Source of the DNA: Boothiomyces macroporosus | Taxonomy: Eukaryota; Chytridiomycota; Chytridiomycetes; Rhizophydiales; Terramycetaceae | Assembly (NCBI GenBank): GCA_027604185.1 | Contig: JADGKB010000021.1 | Coordinates: 85,893-149,892, forward strand | Length of the DNA stretch: 64,000 nucleotides | Direction of reading: 5' to 3' | In this document: one piece after another, positions 23,547-33,022 of the stretch | Position numbering within the stretch: position 1 is the stretch's first letter | Layout: each line of letters begins with the position of its first letter | The notes under the pieces: generated by a model | Seen by the model: the letters and a program-made list of their open reading frames with translations, nothing else | What the model was told of the DNA's origin: nothing | The model's database searches: none | Translations under genes and position numbers: made by a program

Positions 23547-23555
23547 CTATTTATA
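23547..23555 (-). promoter_or_regulatory. TATA box of the secreted Cys-rich gene
   Basis: TATAAATAG on the minus strand, 27-35 bp upstream of the ATG at 23520. The same 9-mer core occurs before IMPACT at 26709. Confidence 0.55.
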
Positions 23556-23769
23556 ATTATTCGGCATAATTCGGTCGGTAACTGCCTTACGGTCTGAAGA
23601 GCAAAGGAAATGTCTAAACGTTCAGAGCAAACATGAAAGATACAAATTCTCAATGCAATGAAAGCAATGCACAAGTCAATAGATTTTAGGTACATGACTA
23701 ATTGCATTATCAACTTTAACAGATACTCTCACACCGAATCCCAAACAAGAACGAAACACATTGACTTTT

Positions 23770-25548
23770 TTATTTTGAAAATAGCTTGTACCTTGTACTA
23801 GATTTCTTTGAGGCAACGTTAGTGTATCGGGCCATATTAGATCCTTCAAATGCACCAGCAGTATTCAACATTCTTTGCTGTTGGTAGTTGCCAACAACTT
23901 CGGTAGTCGCCGACCTGCCTCCAACACTATATTGATGCTGATCCTTGAATCGAGGCATCAATTTCCCAATTTCAACTATATAGTCATCCAAAGCGGAGAG
24001 GTTAACTGTTAGTTGTTTTTCGACTAAACTGGTTTTAACTTTTTCAATTTCCATCTTTGCTTCTTCGAGTGTCTTTCTTGCGTCCTCAAAGTTTGACAGG
24101 TCTCCAAAGTTCAATGCTTTTTCCACAGCTTTAGTCATAATAGATTCGCACCTGATTTCATGATATTGCAGATTGAAAGCCACAACTGTTTCCAAGTAGT
24201 CTTGAACAGTTTCTGTTCGCACGGTTCCAGGGATTGTGTATGTTACTTTGACCAACAATTTCCCAGTTAAATCATCATTGTTTCGATTTTCCACTTTGAA
24301 GGTAATTAATCTAGTTTCCGCTTCAAGCAAAGACAATAGATTAATGGTGAGTAAGCAGGAGCTCTTCTTTTCTACTTTGTAAGATCCGCAATAAGCACTA
24401 TCGAGGATGAATGAGGAATCCCTTGGAACCGATATTTCTACTTGAACATTTTCTGCAATCAGGGAAGCTAGTCCTGAAATGGCCCCTGCAAATATAGGGA
24501 CAATTTGCGATGGCTTTTCAACATATTGAAACCCGCCGTTACAACTCAACTTTGATATTCGTTCCATGTACTTTGAATCATGATCAGTTCCATATCCAAA
24601 AGATTGAATTGCAATTCCCATATCAGCAGCCTCTCGGACGATGTCATTTGGAGGAGTGTTGTAATTATCGCAACCATCACTGAGCAACAAGATTGACGCT
24701 AGCTGGTTCTTGTGGCTTCTAGCTTTAAGTAAATTGATAGCACTCTTTACACCATCCATAATATTAGTCCCACCAGATGCAACCAATGCTTTGGAAACAG
24801 CATCAACCAATTCCACCTTGTTTTCGTTTGAGATTCGAGTAAAATTTACAATTGTTTGTGCAGATCCATTAAATATAACAAGTGCTATTCTGTCTTGAGA
24901 AAGCAACTCTTCTTGAATGAGATATTTGATTGATTGGACAACCATGTTGATTTTCGTTCCAGCCATGCTTCCACTGACATCAACTACCAGCACCAAATCA
25001 ATTCCATAACGGTCATTCAAATCGTTCCCTTCTGCAAACGAAGGGGCTTTAACGGTGGTTACTACATTGTAATCTCCGACTTTATTCTTTTCAGCTACCA
25101 AAGAAACAGCCATTGGATCCTCAATTGTAACCGAAATTGCGTCGCGAGTATCGGTAGGCTCTTCATTATCAAAACGAGAGGATAAAATAAGCGGTTGACG
25201 ACAAAGATGACAGACTGAAAATCCATGAGCTCGGTATTCGTTGTAACATTCGGAATGAATAAGTTGGTTACAGCAAGGCAGTTTTTTAACTGGATCGCTT
25301 GCTTGGGACAACAATGAATAGTTTTCTGGCAGGTCGTCCAAACAGAGGGAGCAAATATGTGAATCTTCGGAAAAGATAAGCTCTGGCCTTGGCGCTTGTT
25401 CTTCAGTTTTCTTTTGGCTCATTCGGAATGAAGCAAATGAGGACAAGGAGCTTCCCCTCTTGGTAGCCGTTGTTTGAGTTGTTAGTCCATCGCCTTTGAG
25501 CTCGCTTAGTCTTTTTTCTGAAAGTCGGGAAGATTTGACCTTGGTCAT
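23770..25548 (-). CDS. RING-finger / von Willebrand A domain protein
   Basis: This single exon encodes 592 residues. Residues ~60-115 form a RING-type zinc site (CSLCLDDL ... CCNQLIHSECYNEY ... CHLCRQP). Residues ~185-365 form a vWA domain with an intact MIDAS (VLVVDVSGSMAGTK, then SGGTNI and LLSDGCD). A beta-rich region and a coiled coil near 490-530 follow. RING plus vWA is the layout of plant WAV3-type E3 ubiquitin ligases and some fungal and protist proteins, in which vWA binds substrate. No TM or signal peptide is present. ATAAATAG lies ~30 bp upstream (25578-25585). The stop overlaps AATAAA. The substrate is unknown. Confidence 0.75.
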   Translation of the reverse strand: MTKVKSSRLSEKRLSELKGDGLTTQTTATKRGSSLSSFASFRMSQKKTEEQAPRPELIFSEDSHICSLCLDDLPENYSLLSQASDPVKKLPCCNQLIHSECYNEYRAHGFSVCHLCRQPLILSSRFDNEEPTDTRDAISVTIEDPMAVSLVAEKNKVGDYNVVTTVKAPSFAEGNDLNDRYGIDLVLVVDVSGSMAGTKINMVVQSIKYLIQEELLSQDRIALVIFNGSAQTIVNFTRISNENKVELVDAVSKALVASGGTNIMDGVKSAINLLKARSHKNQLASILLLSDGCDNYNTPPNDIVREAADMGIAIQSFGYGTDHDSKYMERISKLSCNGGFQYVEKPSQIVPIFAGAISGLASLIAENVQVEISVPRDSSFILDSAYCGSYKVEKKSSCLLTINLLSLLEAETRLITFKVENRNNDDLTGKLLVKVTYTIPGTVRTETVQDYLETVVAFNLQYHEIRCESIMTKAVEKALNFGDLSNFEDARKTLEEAKMEIEKVKTSLVEKQLTVNLSALDDYIVEIGKLMPRFKDQHQYSVGGRSATTEVVGNYQQQRMLNTAGAFEGSNMARYTNVASKKSSTRYKLFSK

Positions 25549-25717
25549 TTTGTAGATAAATTTGGCAGGATTGCAGTCTATTTATGCCAGCCATGACTCA
25601 TACTACACGTTGCTGAGATGGCTGCACCAAAAGAATTTACCCCCATGTCAGTGTCAAAATTTCATGCCACAAAAAATTCGGCTGAAATATAATATAGTAG
25701 GGTTAGGAGAACAATTG

Positions 25718-26377
25718 TTACTTGCTTGATTTTATTACACTATTGCCGAATATAATTTGACTAAATTCACCAATCAGATTCATACAGTAACATTTCTGGG
25801 AGTAAATTTCTAACTGCTTGATGTCCATGTATCCTTCCAATTCAAACAGCATGAATTGTTTATCTATACCATGGGGCTGCTCGTATATAGCGATAAACGG
25901 ATCTGCAGAATCCCCCCTTTTAATTCTATTGGCTCTAATTTGTATTAAACCCATCCACTCAACAATGTCCTCTTCTCTAGTCAAATCAACAATAATATAA
26001 TCTGAAAGAGAATAAGATTTTGTAATTATTGGTATCTTTTCCATATTAAACTCTTTAGAATACTGAAAAGAAATAAATTCAACTTCTCCCAACTGGTCGA
26101 GAATCATTCTGGATCTATCATTCAGTTCCTTTATAGTAATTTCATATCCATCAGCTTTCTTTCCCAATAGTCCAAATTTATAATATTCCTGCTTGCTTAA
26201 CTTTATTTTGATTTCAGTTGTGATTGAAATGTTGGAATTGAAGCAATGGATATTACCAAATACACTGGATATGAGTGCTTTGAATTTGTAATAGTGTAAT
26301 TCAGGGGATGAATTTCCTATTATGTAAGCCTTTTTTATAATGTCCTGTTCAATTCTGTCTGATTTTGAGATTGGCAT
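25718..26377 (-). CDS. Hypothetical protein (no family recognised)
   Basis: This single exon of 219 residues has no signal peptide and no TM segment. It is rich in I, K, E and S, with alternating hydrophobics suggesting an alpha/beta fold (YIIVDLTREEDIVEWMGLIQ, FIAIYEQPHGIDKQFMLFEL). AATAAA occurs just before the stop. The long uninterrupted frame and low-gap composition support a real gene; function unknown. Confidence 0.55.
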   Translation of the reverse strand: MPISKSDRIEQDIIKKAYIIGNSSPELHYYKFKALISSVFGNIHCFNSNISITTEIKIKLSKQEYYKFGLLGKKADGYEITIKELNDRSRMILDQLGEVEFISFQYSKEFNMEKIPIITKSYSLSDYIIVDLTREEDIVEWMGLIQIRANRIKRGDSADPFIAIYEQPHGIDKQFMLFELEGYMDIKQLEIYSQKCYCMNLIGEFSQIIFGNSVIKSSK

Positions 26378-26752
26378 TTAAAAAGGAAAAGAATTCTGGA
26401 AATAGTTTTAAAGTTAAGCTTTTTCAATACTGATTGATCCTCTATTGGATGTGAGCCCAGTCAAGCAGATTAGGACAGTCAGTCCATCAGATAGGGATCA
26501 TCTAGGGTATTCAAATTCAAAAACTTGTTTATCAAACTGTACCACAGAAATGTACAATAGATATCTCATGACCATGATTCGTTCTTGCTGTACAGAGAAA
26601 CGATAAGCAAACTCTATATATCCAGTGCCTTTCCTTGTTCTATACAGATACAAACCGCGGTGAAAGAAATCTCTAATCAAGAATAAAATCAGGTGATCTC
26701 CACTGGTATATAAATAGCTTTCAATCCAAACTGTTTCTTTTTTTAAAAAAAA
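26378..26752. promoter_or_regulatory. Divergent spacer upstream of IMPACT
   Basis: These 375 bp have no supported gene. A strong TATA element, TATATAAATAG, lies at 26707-26717, 36 bp before the IMPACT ATG. Confidence 0.5.
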
Positions 26753-27532
26753 ATGGAAGAGCAATTCAACGATGAAATACTAGCAATCGAATCCATATAC
26801 AATGTAAATTTACTTATAGACCCAATTGAATTCACTACACCAATAGGCCCAATCATATTCCGTTTCACATTCATTGATTTTAAACCAATTATTGATTTCA
26901 AAATCCCAGCTCAGTTTCCTATTGATGTGCAAAAAGACTTTGAGAAATCAATTCAATACGATTTATTAAAATGCAAAGAAATCACTGGTGATTGTGTGCT
27001 ATTTGATACAATAGAGTTCATCAGGGAATATTTGGAATCTGAATTCATTGTCAAATTGAACGAATACAAGAGCATTAATGCAGAACCAACTGTCGATAAA
27101 GTTACTGATAAAGTGCAGCAAAAGACATTTTTAGAATTGGGCAAAGATGGCTATGGATCAATACCAATCAAAGTATACCATTCCGAACAAGTCGTAGAAT
27201 CAAAGTCAGTCTTTGTTTCTCATTGCGCAACAGTTACAAACAAAAATGAACTAGAACTAGTCCTAGAAGCTTTACTAATGAACAATAGATTAAAAAAGGC
27301 AACGCACAATATCGTAGCTTATAAGTTTGGTAATATTAGTGATTTTGATGACGATGGGGAAGATCAAGCTGGTTCAAGGCTCTTACATCTAATCAATTTG
27401 CTAGAGCTTGATAATATAGTAGTGATGGTATCAAGATGGTTTGGAGGAGTATTACTTGGACCGTCTCGGTTCAAGATCATCAATAATTGTGCTAGAGATT
27501 TACTAGTATCTGCAGGCTATGTAAAGAAATAG
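26753..27532 (+). CDS. IMPACT: IMPACT/Yih1-like GCN2 inhibitor
   Basis: This single exon encodes 259 residues. Residues 1-~100 form an RWD domain (EEQFNDEILAIESIYNVNLL, PAQFPID). Residues ~130-259 form the UPF0029/IMPACT domain: VESKSVFVSHCATVTNKNEL, KATHNIVAYKFG, DDDGEDQAGSRLLHLI, VVMVSRWFGGVLLGPSRFK. By competing with GCN2 for GCN1 such proteins damp eIF2alpha phosphorylation under amino-acid starvation. It is shorter than mammalian IMPACT (~320) and close to yeast Yih1 (~258). Confidence 0.92.
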   Translation: MEEQFNDEILAIESIYNVNLLIDPIEFTTPIGPIIFRFTFIDFKPIIDFKIPAQFPIDVQKDFEKSIQYDLLKCKEITGDCVLFDTIEFIREYLESEFIVKLNEYKSINAEPTVDKVTDKVQQKTFLELGKDGYGSIPIKVYHSEQVVESKSVFVSHCATVTNKNELELVLEALLMNNRLKKATHNIVAYKFGNISDFDDDGEDQAGSRLLHLINLLELDNIVVMVSRWFGGVLLGPSRFKIINNCARDLLVSAGYVKK

Positions 27533-27714
27533 ATGCTTTATTCCATTTTAAAGTGTATTACATTGTATATTTGATTTCAAAGAGTGTTGAGCAAGCACTG
27601 CTTTCTAGGCAAAAACACCTTTTGGTTTGCAATTCCATCCTCAATTCACATGGCAATCACAGCTCTGTTCCTCGATTAATTCCTGAGACTTGCAATCAAG
27701 TTGATGCAATTTAT
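27533..27714. other. Convergent spacer, IMPACT / DUF3455-like gene 1
   Basis: 182 bp without a supported feature. AATAAA for the minus-strand gene falls directly after its stop codon. Confidence 0.4.
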
Positions 27715-28252
27715 TTAGTTTGTAAAGAACCAATAGTCAGCATTATACGCGACTCTGACAGATTGGTTAGTGGTACAGTTGCCAGTTGGTAGTCCGCCTT
27801 TGGTGTATACACGCATGATATTGACTACATTTGAAAACTTGCCTGAATCAGAAGAGAGGGCATTGTTTCTAGCCAACAAGATCCATACGATATCATCCTT
27901 TCCAACAGTGGCTTTGTTGACTGCAGCACCAGTAACTACACTTTCATCATTCAAGTATCTCCATGCTACATTAAAATAATGTACTTGGTTTTCCGTTTAC
28001 GAAATAATGGGAAACTTCTGGGTTTTTCAAAGATTCTGAATTTGGAGCTAGAATTGCGTCTGCAGAGTCCAAAGTCCAAGCACCGCCACTACAAACGTAG
28101 TTTTGTGTTCCAGATCCAAAGTATTTAGCCATTAGTTTAGTACCAGCTGGTGGAATTAGACTGGAAGGTACTCCATCAAACAAACTGGAGCTGTAAGAGA
28201 GGTGGTAGGAAGGAGCAGCAGAAGCAAGGGCAGCAAGTAAAATTGGATACAT
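27715..28252 (-). CDS. DUF3455-like secreted protein 1
   Basis: Two exons (intron 27966-27984, 19 nt) give 172 residues. The signal peptide MYPILLAALASAAPSYH is followed by the family pattern PSSLIPPAGTKLMAKYFGSG, TQNYVCSGGAWTLDSADAIL, HYFVNGKPTW, VGKDDIVWILLARNN and GGLPTGNCTTNQSVRVAYNA with DYWFF at the end. Two conserved cysteines (YVC and NC) probably form a disulfide. The domain occurs in many fungal and bacterial extracellular proteins of unknown function. It is the shortest of three tandem copies and lacks the C-terminal hydrophobic tail of the others. A TATA box lies just upstream. Confidence 0.75.
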
Positions 28253-28277
28253 TATAAATATTACAGCGCATTCTCTG

Positions 28278-28285
28278 CTTTTATA
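28278..28285 (-). promoter_or_regulatory. TATA box of DUF3455-like gene 1
   Basis: TATAAAAG on the minus strand, about 26-33 bp upstream of the ATG at 28252. Confidence 0.5.
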
Positions 28286-28505
28286 GACATTTTTGTTGTG
28301 GAGGGTGGAAATTTGTTTTGTTGTCAGAAATGTCAACAAAGCAATAACACCAAATTTATGACCATCTATGTAGATATGGAAATACAGAGCAGATGGCAAA
28401 CCGCTTGGATGCCTTTCGATGATAAAATCCCCGATTATTTGACTTTTCCATTTTCTGCAATACAAACAGATTTGTTTACCGCAATTTCTAAAGTAAACAG
28501 TAAAT

Positions 28506-29243
28506 TTATTGACTGAATAAAACAACAATAAGTGCAATGAGCCCGGCGGACAGTCTGGTCGCGCTAGATGTAAGCTTGACCATATCTGAAGTTCCCTTAT
28601 TTGCACTGTAGAACCAATAGTCACTTGAATAGTTCACTTTGACAGTTTGCCCTGCAACACAGCTACTGGATGGGGCAATACCTCCGACAGTCTTTACTCG
28701 CAATACAACATTTACTTGACCAAAGATACCAGTATTGGAACCGCTAGTTCGCTGTACAACTAACCACGGAACGCTTTTTTCATCAACTACTACTTTGGTC
28801 AATACTTGACCAGTTACCTGGCTACCATCATTACTTTTCCAAGTTGGTCTCCCACCAAACGAATCTGGAGTGTCTAAAAAGAAATGCTTGGCCAATATTT
28901 GACCAGGCTGAGTGAAAAGATCTGCATTAGCAGAATCTAGTGCCCATTGAGTATTGTTACAAACATAGTTTTGTGTCCCAACGGCAGAATATCTTGTAAC
29001 CAGCCGGTAACTGTCTGGTTGAATAATCTCTTTTGGAAAACTACTTGTATCTGCAGTACTATTGTAATCTTCATACAGGTCGCCTAGTCCTCCATCACCG
29101 TTTCCTTCACCTTCTGAAGCTTGGATATAATGAGCAAATTGAAGATTGCCAGAGTCGTAGCTGTTTGAAAGTCCATACTCTTGCGCTGGATGAAACGAAG
29201 CAAGTTCGGCGGAAATTAATTGAATCAAGAGTGGAATGAACAT
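28506..29243 (-). CDS. DUF3455-like secreted protein 2, probably GPI-anchored
   Basis: This single exon encodes 245 residues. It has a short signal peptide (MFIPLLIQLISAELASF) and an acidic Gly-rich insert (QASEGEGNGDGGLGDLYED) absent from copy 1. The shared domain follows: VGTQNYVCNNTQWALDSANA, RPTWKSNDGSQVTGQVL, VPWLVVQRTSGSNTGIFGQV, SSSCVAGQTVKVNYSSDYWF. The C-terminus LSAGLIALIVVLFSQ is hydrophobic and ends the protein, as in GPI signals. The stop TAA overlaps AATAAA. It is probably a cell-surface paralogue of its neighbours. Confidence 0.75.
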   Translation of the reverse strand: MFIPLLIQLISAELASFHPAQEYGLSNSYDSGNLQFAHYIQASEGEGNGDGGLGDLYEDYNSTADTSSFPKEIIQPDSYRLVTRYSAVGTQNYVCNNTQWALDSANADLFTQPGQILAKHFFLDTPDSFGGRPTWKSNDGSQVTGQVLTKVVVDEKSVPWLVVQRTSGSNTGIFGQVNVVLRVKTVGGIAPSSSCVAGQTVKVNYSSDYWFYSANKGTSDMVKLTSSATRLSAGLIALIVVLFSQ

Positions 29244-29476
29244 TGATGATGAGGATATCGCGGTCTTTTTATCATCTGCAGGCGGTGTTTTACACTACGA
29301 CTGTACTGCCTCAGGATTTATTCGTAATTGAATTTATGATTGATAGGAAGGATACAGTTAAAACAAATGTACCTGCAGTGCAATAACACTTCAACCAACA
29401 AGCTGTTTTATTGTGGTTAATTTTAAAAAAGTAAAAATCAAGCAAACCTAAATGACGTCATTGGATGAACACTGCC

Positions 29477-30103
29477 TTAAATTAGCAACAAGGCAAAAAG
29501 GGCCAACCCTAATTTGAACCCAATCGCACTATTGCTGTTCACAACTGTAGGCAAATTATTCATTACATCAGTATCTTTAAAAACATAGTATTCTGCATTA
29601 TAGGACACTGGGAAAATAGTTCCGTTTATCGTACAGTTACTTTGATCTGGCACTAGGCCATTTCTAGTAGCAAACATTAGTACGTAATTGACATCATTGA
29701 AAACACCGCTGTTTGAACCAGTTCTGTTGGTGTAAGTTGATTGATATAGCGTCCATTGAATACCTTTCTTGTCTGGCGCATCTATACTAACTATAGGTTT
29801 AATGGTGGTCGTTGTATTGTCTTTTACTGAAGTTAAAACAAGATCGGTAATATTGGCATCGTTTGCTCCCCAGTCTGCATTCTTTAGTGTGTTTGTGTAT
29901 AGCAGGGCTTGTGAAGAGGTCTGAGTATAATTTGCCGCAGTTGTTAGCTGACAGAGATAGTTTATCGTCCCAATTGCATAGAATTGTCCTGAAATGGTTT
30001 GGTTGGCTGGGGGATAGAGGGTTGAAGGAACATTTTGCTGTTGAAGCGTATTTATGGCTGAAGAATATCTTCCTATTATATGAGCTATACTTCCACTGAT
30101 CAT
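29477..30103 (-). CDS. DUF3455-like surface protein 3
   Basis: This single frame encodes 208 residues. It has the same domain as its two neighbours (LYPPANQTISGQFYAIGTIN YLC, GIQWTLYQSTYTNRTGSNSG, LVPDQSNCTINGTIFPVSYN) and a C-terminal hydrophobic tail (IGFKLGLALFALLLI) of GPI type. It is rich in N-x-S/T sites. No clear signal peptide follows the ATG at 30103, so the true 5' end may lie upstream across an unrecognised intron. It is the most diverged of the three copies. Confidence 0.65.
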   Translation of the reverse strand: MISGSIAHIIGRYSSAINTLQQQNVPSTLYPPANQTISGQFYAIGTINYLCQLTTAANYTQTSSQALLYTNTLKNADWGANDANITDLVLTSVKDNTTTTIKPIVSIDAPDKKGIQWTLYQSTYTNRTGSNSGVFNDVNYVLMFATRNGLVPDQSNCTINGTIFPVSYNAEYYVFKDTDVMNNLPTVVNSNSAIGFKLGLALFALLLI

Positions 30104-30230
30104 TAGTCAAGATTTTTGTCTCGGTTAAGTTTTTAATTTCCGGTGGCTAAACTGGCTTGAAATGGAACAATCTTTAAGTAGGTGGAAAAAATACAGCACA
30201 ATTTAAAAATTCTTGAAGCTGCAGACTAAT

Positions 30231-30743
30231 TTATTCTGGTATCGAGTCAATGGGATACTCAGTTAAGGTAATGTTTGCCTTTTTTTGTTTTTTGGTCAAT
30301 TCAATCTTTGGCTTCTTTGGAGATTCTTTTTGTAGTTTTGGCAGGTAGCTCTTGTGGGGAGTTGGTTCATCTGTATTAGTTTCAACAATCTATCAAGTAA
30401 TCTTGCACCGCAAGGACTTACCTACTTCATACTCAGCAATGGCTGAAAGACCCTTCAAAGAGTGAGATGTATATATTTCGTTATATCTATGGAACGCATC
30501 TACCAGATCTGCATGTTCTTCTATAGCACATTTGGCAATCCGTTGAATGGACTCAAAAGCAGGATACTTTAAAAGCTGGCTGTTTGAGCATTTCAGGTTT
30601 TCCAATTGAAGTGATAAGTTCAGCTCAGACTGTTTCAACAAAATGATTTCCATTTCTAGCTTCCTGTTCAATGTTGCGTATTTAACATTGGACTTTACCA
30701 ACTCGTTATTCCTTTTCTTCATTTGATCCAACAGCTCATTCAT
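30231..30743 (-). CDS. Small coiled-coil protein, possibly shugoshin-like
   Basis: Two exons (intron 30371-30421, 51 nt, with GTAAGT donor and CTAATACAG acceptor) give 153 residues. The N-terminal ~55 residues form a coiled coil (MNELLDQMKKRNNELVKSNV, NRKLEMEIILLKQSELNLSL) whose N..L..N....L...E pattern resembles the shugoshin N-terminal domain. The C-terminus is basic and disordered (KKPKIELTKKQKKA). I see no clear shugoshin C-terminal box, so the identity is tentative. The stop overlaps AATAAA. The intron is over twice the usual size here and contains a hairpin (CTTGC-GGT-GCAAG). Confidence 0.45.
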
Positions 30744-30811
30744 AAAAGAGCTAAAAATATCTCGAGTATTTATACAAAATAAGGTTTGTATAACTTTAAA
30801 AAAATTAGATC

Positions 30812-31220
30812 ATGAAACAAAAACGAAGAAAGTTAGAGTCTGATGATGACGAGGAAACAGAAATTGTTATTCCACAGAAACAGAAAAGAAAGGCTGGAAT
30901 GTCGTTGGATGCTCTGACTGAGAAACCCAAACTAAAAGAAGAGACGATTATTGGCCAACTGATACAGCATGATGAAATCAAGCACAAGCTATTGAAAGAG
31001 GAAAAGAAAATCTCTATGGAATTGTTTGATTTGGGAGTCTTGTAATTGCTACTAATGTAGATCCAAATTGAAGAATATAGAAAGCACAGAGCAAGCAAAG
31101 AGCAAGTTATTTATGAATGAGAAAAAGAAACTCGAGAAAGAGAAATTAAACGTAGAGATTAAGCAGAGATCCAGGGATGAATTAGTTTTGGAACTGTTTA
31201 AAAAGCGATCATGGAAATAA
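30812..31220 (+). CDS. Small lysine-rich helical protein (unknown)
   Basis: Two exons (intron 31042-31060, 19 nt) give 129 residues. It starts with a bipartite-type nuclear signal (MKQKRRKLESDDDEETEIVI, QKQKRKAG) and continues as a long charged helix (KNIESTEQAKSKLFMNEKKK, RSRDELVLELFKKRSWK). It is probably nuclear; no family recognised. The stop overlaps AATAAA. It is divergent from the coiled-coil gene with 68 bp between starts. Confidence 0.6.
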
Positions 31221-31372
31221 ATTTAATTTACCTTTATACATGTGATATAGGGAAAATCAGGTGGTAGAACTAGAGTTTATCCACCCAACCAACCCTTGCG
31301 TAAGAGCGCCGTCGGGAAACCAATTCCGCTGCGTAAAATCCTGCAATTAATAACTAAGAGACTATTTTATTT

Positions 31373-32358
31373 TTAATTTTGGTAATATTGCCCATAATAT
31401 TGATTATTTGGTGGGAGCTGTTGGTTTTGAAGAGGTGGGTATGGGTTCTGTGGATAGTTCATTACCTGTGGGTTTGGTCTAGGATATTGATAGTTTTGCA
31501 TCATTGGATATCCCTGTAATTGTTGCATTTGCAACATTTGCTGCTCTTGCTGCTTCAATTGCATTTGATACAAAGCTTGGGCATCAAAATTAGAATAGTT
31601 GTTGAGCTGTAAATTTCCGTTTGAAGATTGTCTAGGAAGAGAAGCGCTGGATACTACTGCTGGTCTCTGAGTTTGAGTAGTTCTAGGCAAGGACATGCTT
31701 GATCTATAACTCCATTCATCTATACTAGCAAAATTCTTTCCTGTTGCAGTGGTTCCGGTCGCTGCGAGATTCAAAACCAAGTACAACGCATTTCCAACGC
31801 TGCTACGATCTACTGAAATCTTGTTTGTAAGCACATCAAACCAAGTTGCGTTTTGGCCATGCCATTTTGCGTGACGCTCCTTGTCTTCTTGGACAGACCA
31901 TCCTACCATGTGCTGTGAAATGAGATCAGAAGGAGTAAAACCTCCGTTGAACCTAACATAACAATATACATCGACACTTGGGTCCAAATTTAAAGCACTA
32001 CCGTATAATGGTCCAGGTGCAAACCTGTGGGTTTGATTAAATACAAATTCCTTTTGGCCAACCAGAGAGAAAATGGAAACCTCAGTCATGAAAAGTAAAA
32101 CTGTGTCTTGAGCTGGTTGTACAATATTGTTTGGACTTTTTACAATAATAGCGCAAGGAGCGGACCATTCTAAATTAGTGCTTTCCTACCTCCCGTCTTT
32201 AAACGAACAACTGCTACTCCTTGATCACCTTTGAAGATTGCTATTCCCATTGCGGAATTGATGAATGGGGATGAAATTGCTCCTTGCCGAGGGTCAGCGA
32301 AAGCGCTCAAGGTTTTAGCTGCTAATTGGCATTCCTCACCTGCTGTTAAGGTTGTCAT
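31373..32358 (-). CDS. SYLF (Ysc84-like) lipid-binding domain protein
   Basis: Two exons (intron 32170-32189, 20 nt) give 321 residues. The SYLF region is visible in AAKTLSAFADPRQGAISSPF, NSAMGIAIFKGDQGVAVVRL, EWSAPCAIIV, TVLLFMTEVSIFSLVGQKEF and FAPGPLYGSALNL. The C-terminal ~100 residues are Q/P/Y/N-rich (MQLKQQEQQMLQMQQLQGY, NPYPPLQNQQLPPNNQYYGQ). SYLF proteins bind phosphoinositides and, in fungi, link to actin patches through a C-terminal SH3 domain; here no SH3 is seen. It probably acts in membrane or endocytic contexts. Confidence 0.7.
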
Positions 32359-33022
32359 TATTGCTTTTGGCAAAAATTCTGGAGGTTAGGGTTGCTTTTT
32401 CGCCAAGCCACAATGGTTGGGTCTGGACGCATCAATATTAAACATTTAATTAAAATCTATAGGTCCATTATGGTAGAAATAAGACAAGTTCCAATCATGA
32501 CACGAAAGGATAGATCTCGTTTTGGTTAATACCGCTGGTTAAAATTCTCTCCCAAAGATTTTCCACCTTGAAAACTGTCCTCCTTATTACAATTAACCGC
32601 TCAAAAACCATTAGATATGTGGTGGACTTTGCTCCACCATTTTTAATTTCCATTTTAATGCTTTTAATTTTGATATCAAAAACGCAACCCCCAGGCGTTT
32701 TTCCTGTGATTATGGGGGAGTACACGACCAGTCATATGTCAAACACCTTTGATGCTAACCCAGTGTGCACACTACAGCTGGTTTTGGTTAAAATATCTCC
32801 TTTGACTACATGAAACACCAAGGAAAATAGTTGAATTCGAAAGCGATCGATGTATTAACCGGACGCCTTTTACCACAAGTAACCTACTGCCCTCTATTCA
32901 ATCCATTGAGCATGCGTTTGTATTACCATCGGAGAATTAGTAGGAAGGTAGCACAAAATATAAAGATCGGTGCTCTTCGGCCGTTTCAGTATAAAATTAC
33001 AGAGTTTTCAAAAAGCATTACA
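32359..33022. other. Spacer upstream of the hydrolase pair
   Basis: I see no supported gene here. A minus-strand frame of about 106 codons (32495-32815) is broken by one TGA and has no ATG. In-frame codons upstream of 33023 on the plus strand could extend hydrolase 1 to an ATG at 32912. Confidence 0.35.

Noticed and set aside
26498..26764. 88-codon minus-strand ORF overlapping the IMPACT start
   Set aside because: It overlaps a certain gene start and its TATA box, and is low-complexity F/Y/L/R.
29477..30103. Possible 18-nt intron near the start of DUF3455-like gene 3
   Set aside because: It keeps the frame but yields no signal peptide, so there is nothing to support it.
32495..32815. Minus-strand frame of ~106 codons broken by one TGA
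   Set aside because: No ATG, no family resemblance, and no intron of the local type removes the stop; it lies in an upstream spacer. Most likely chance.
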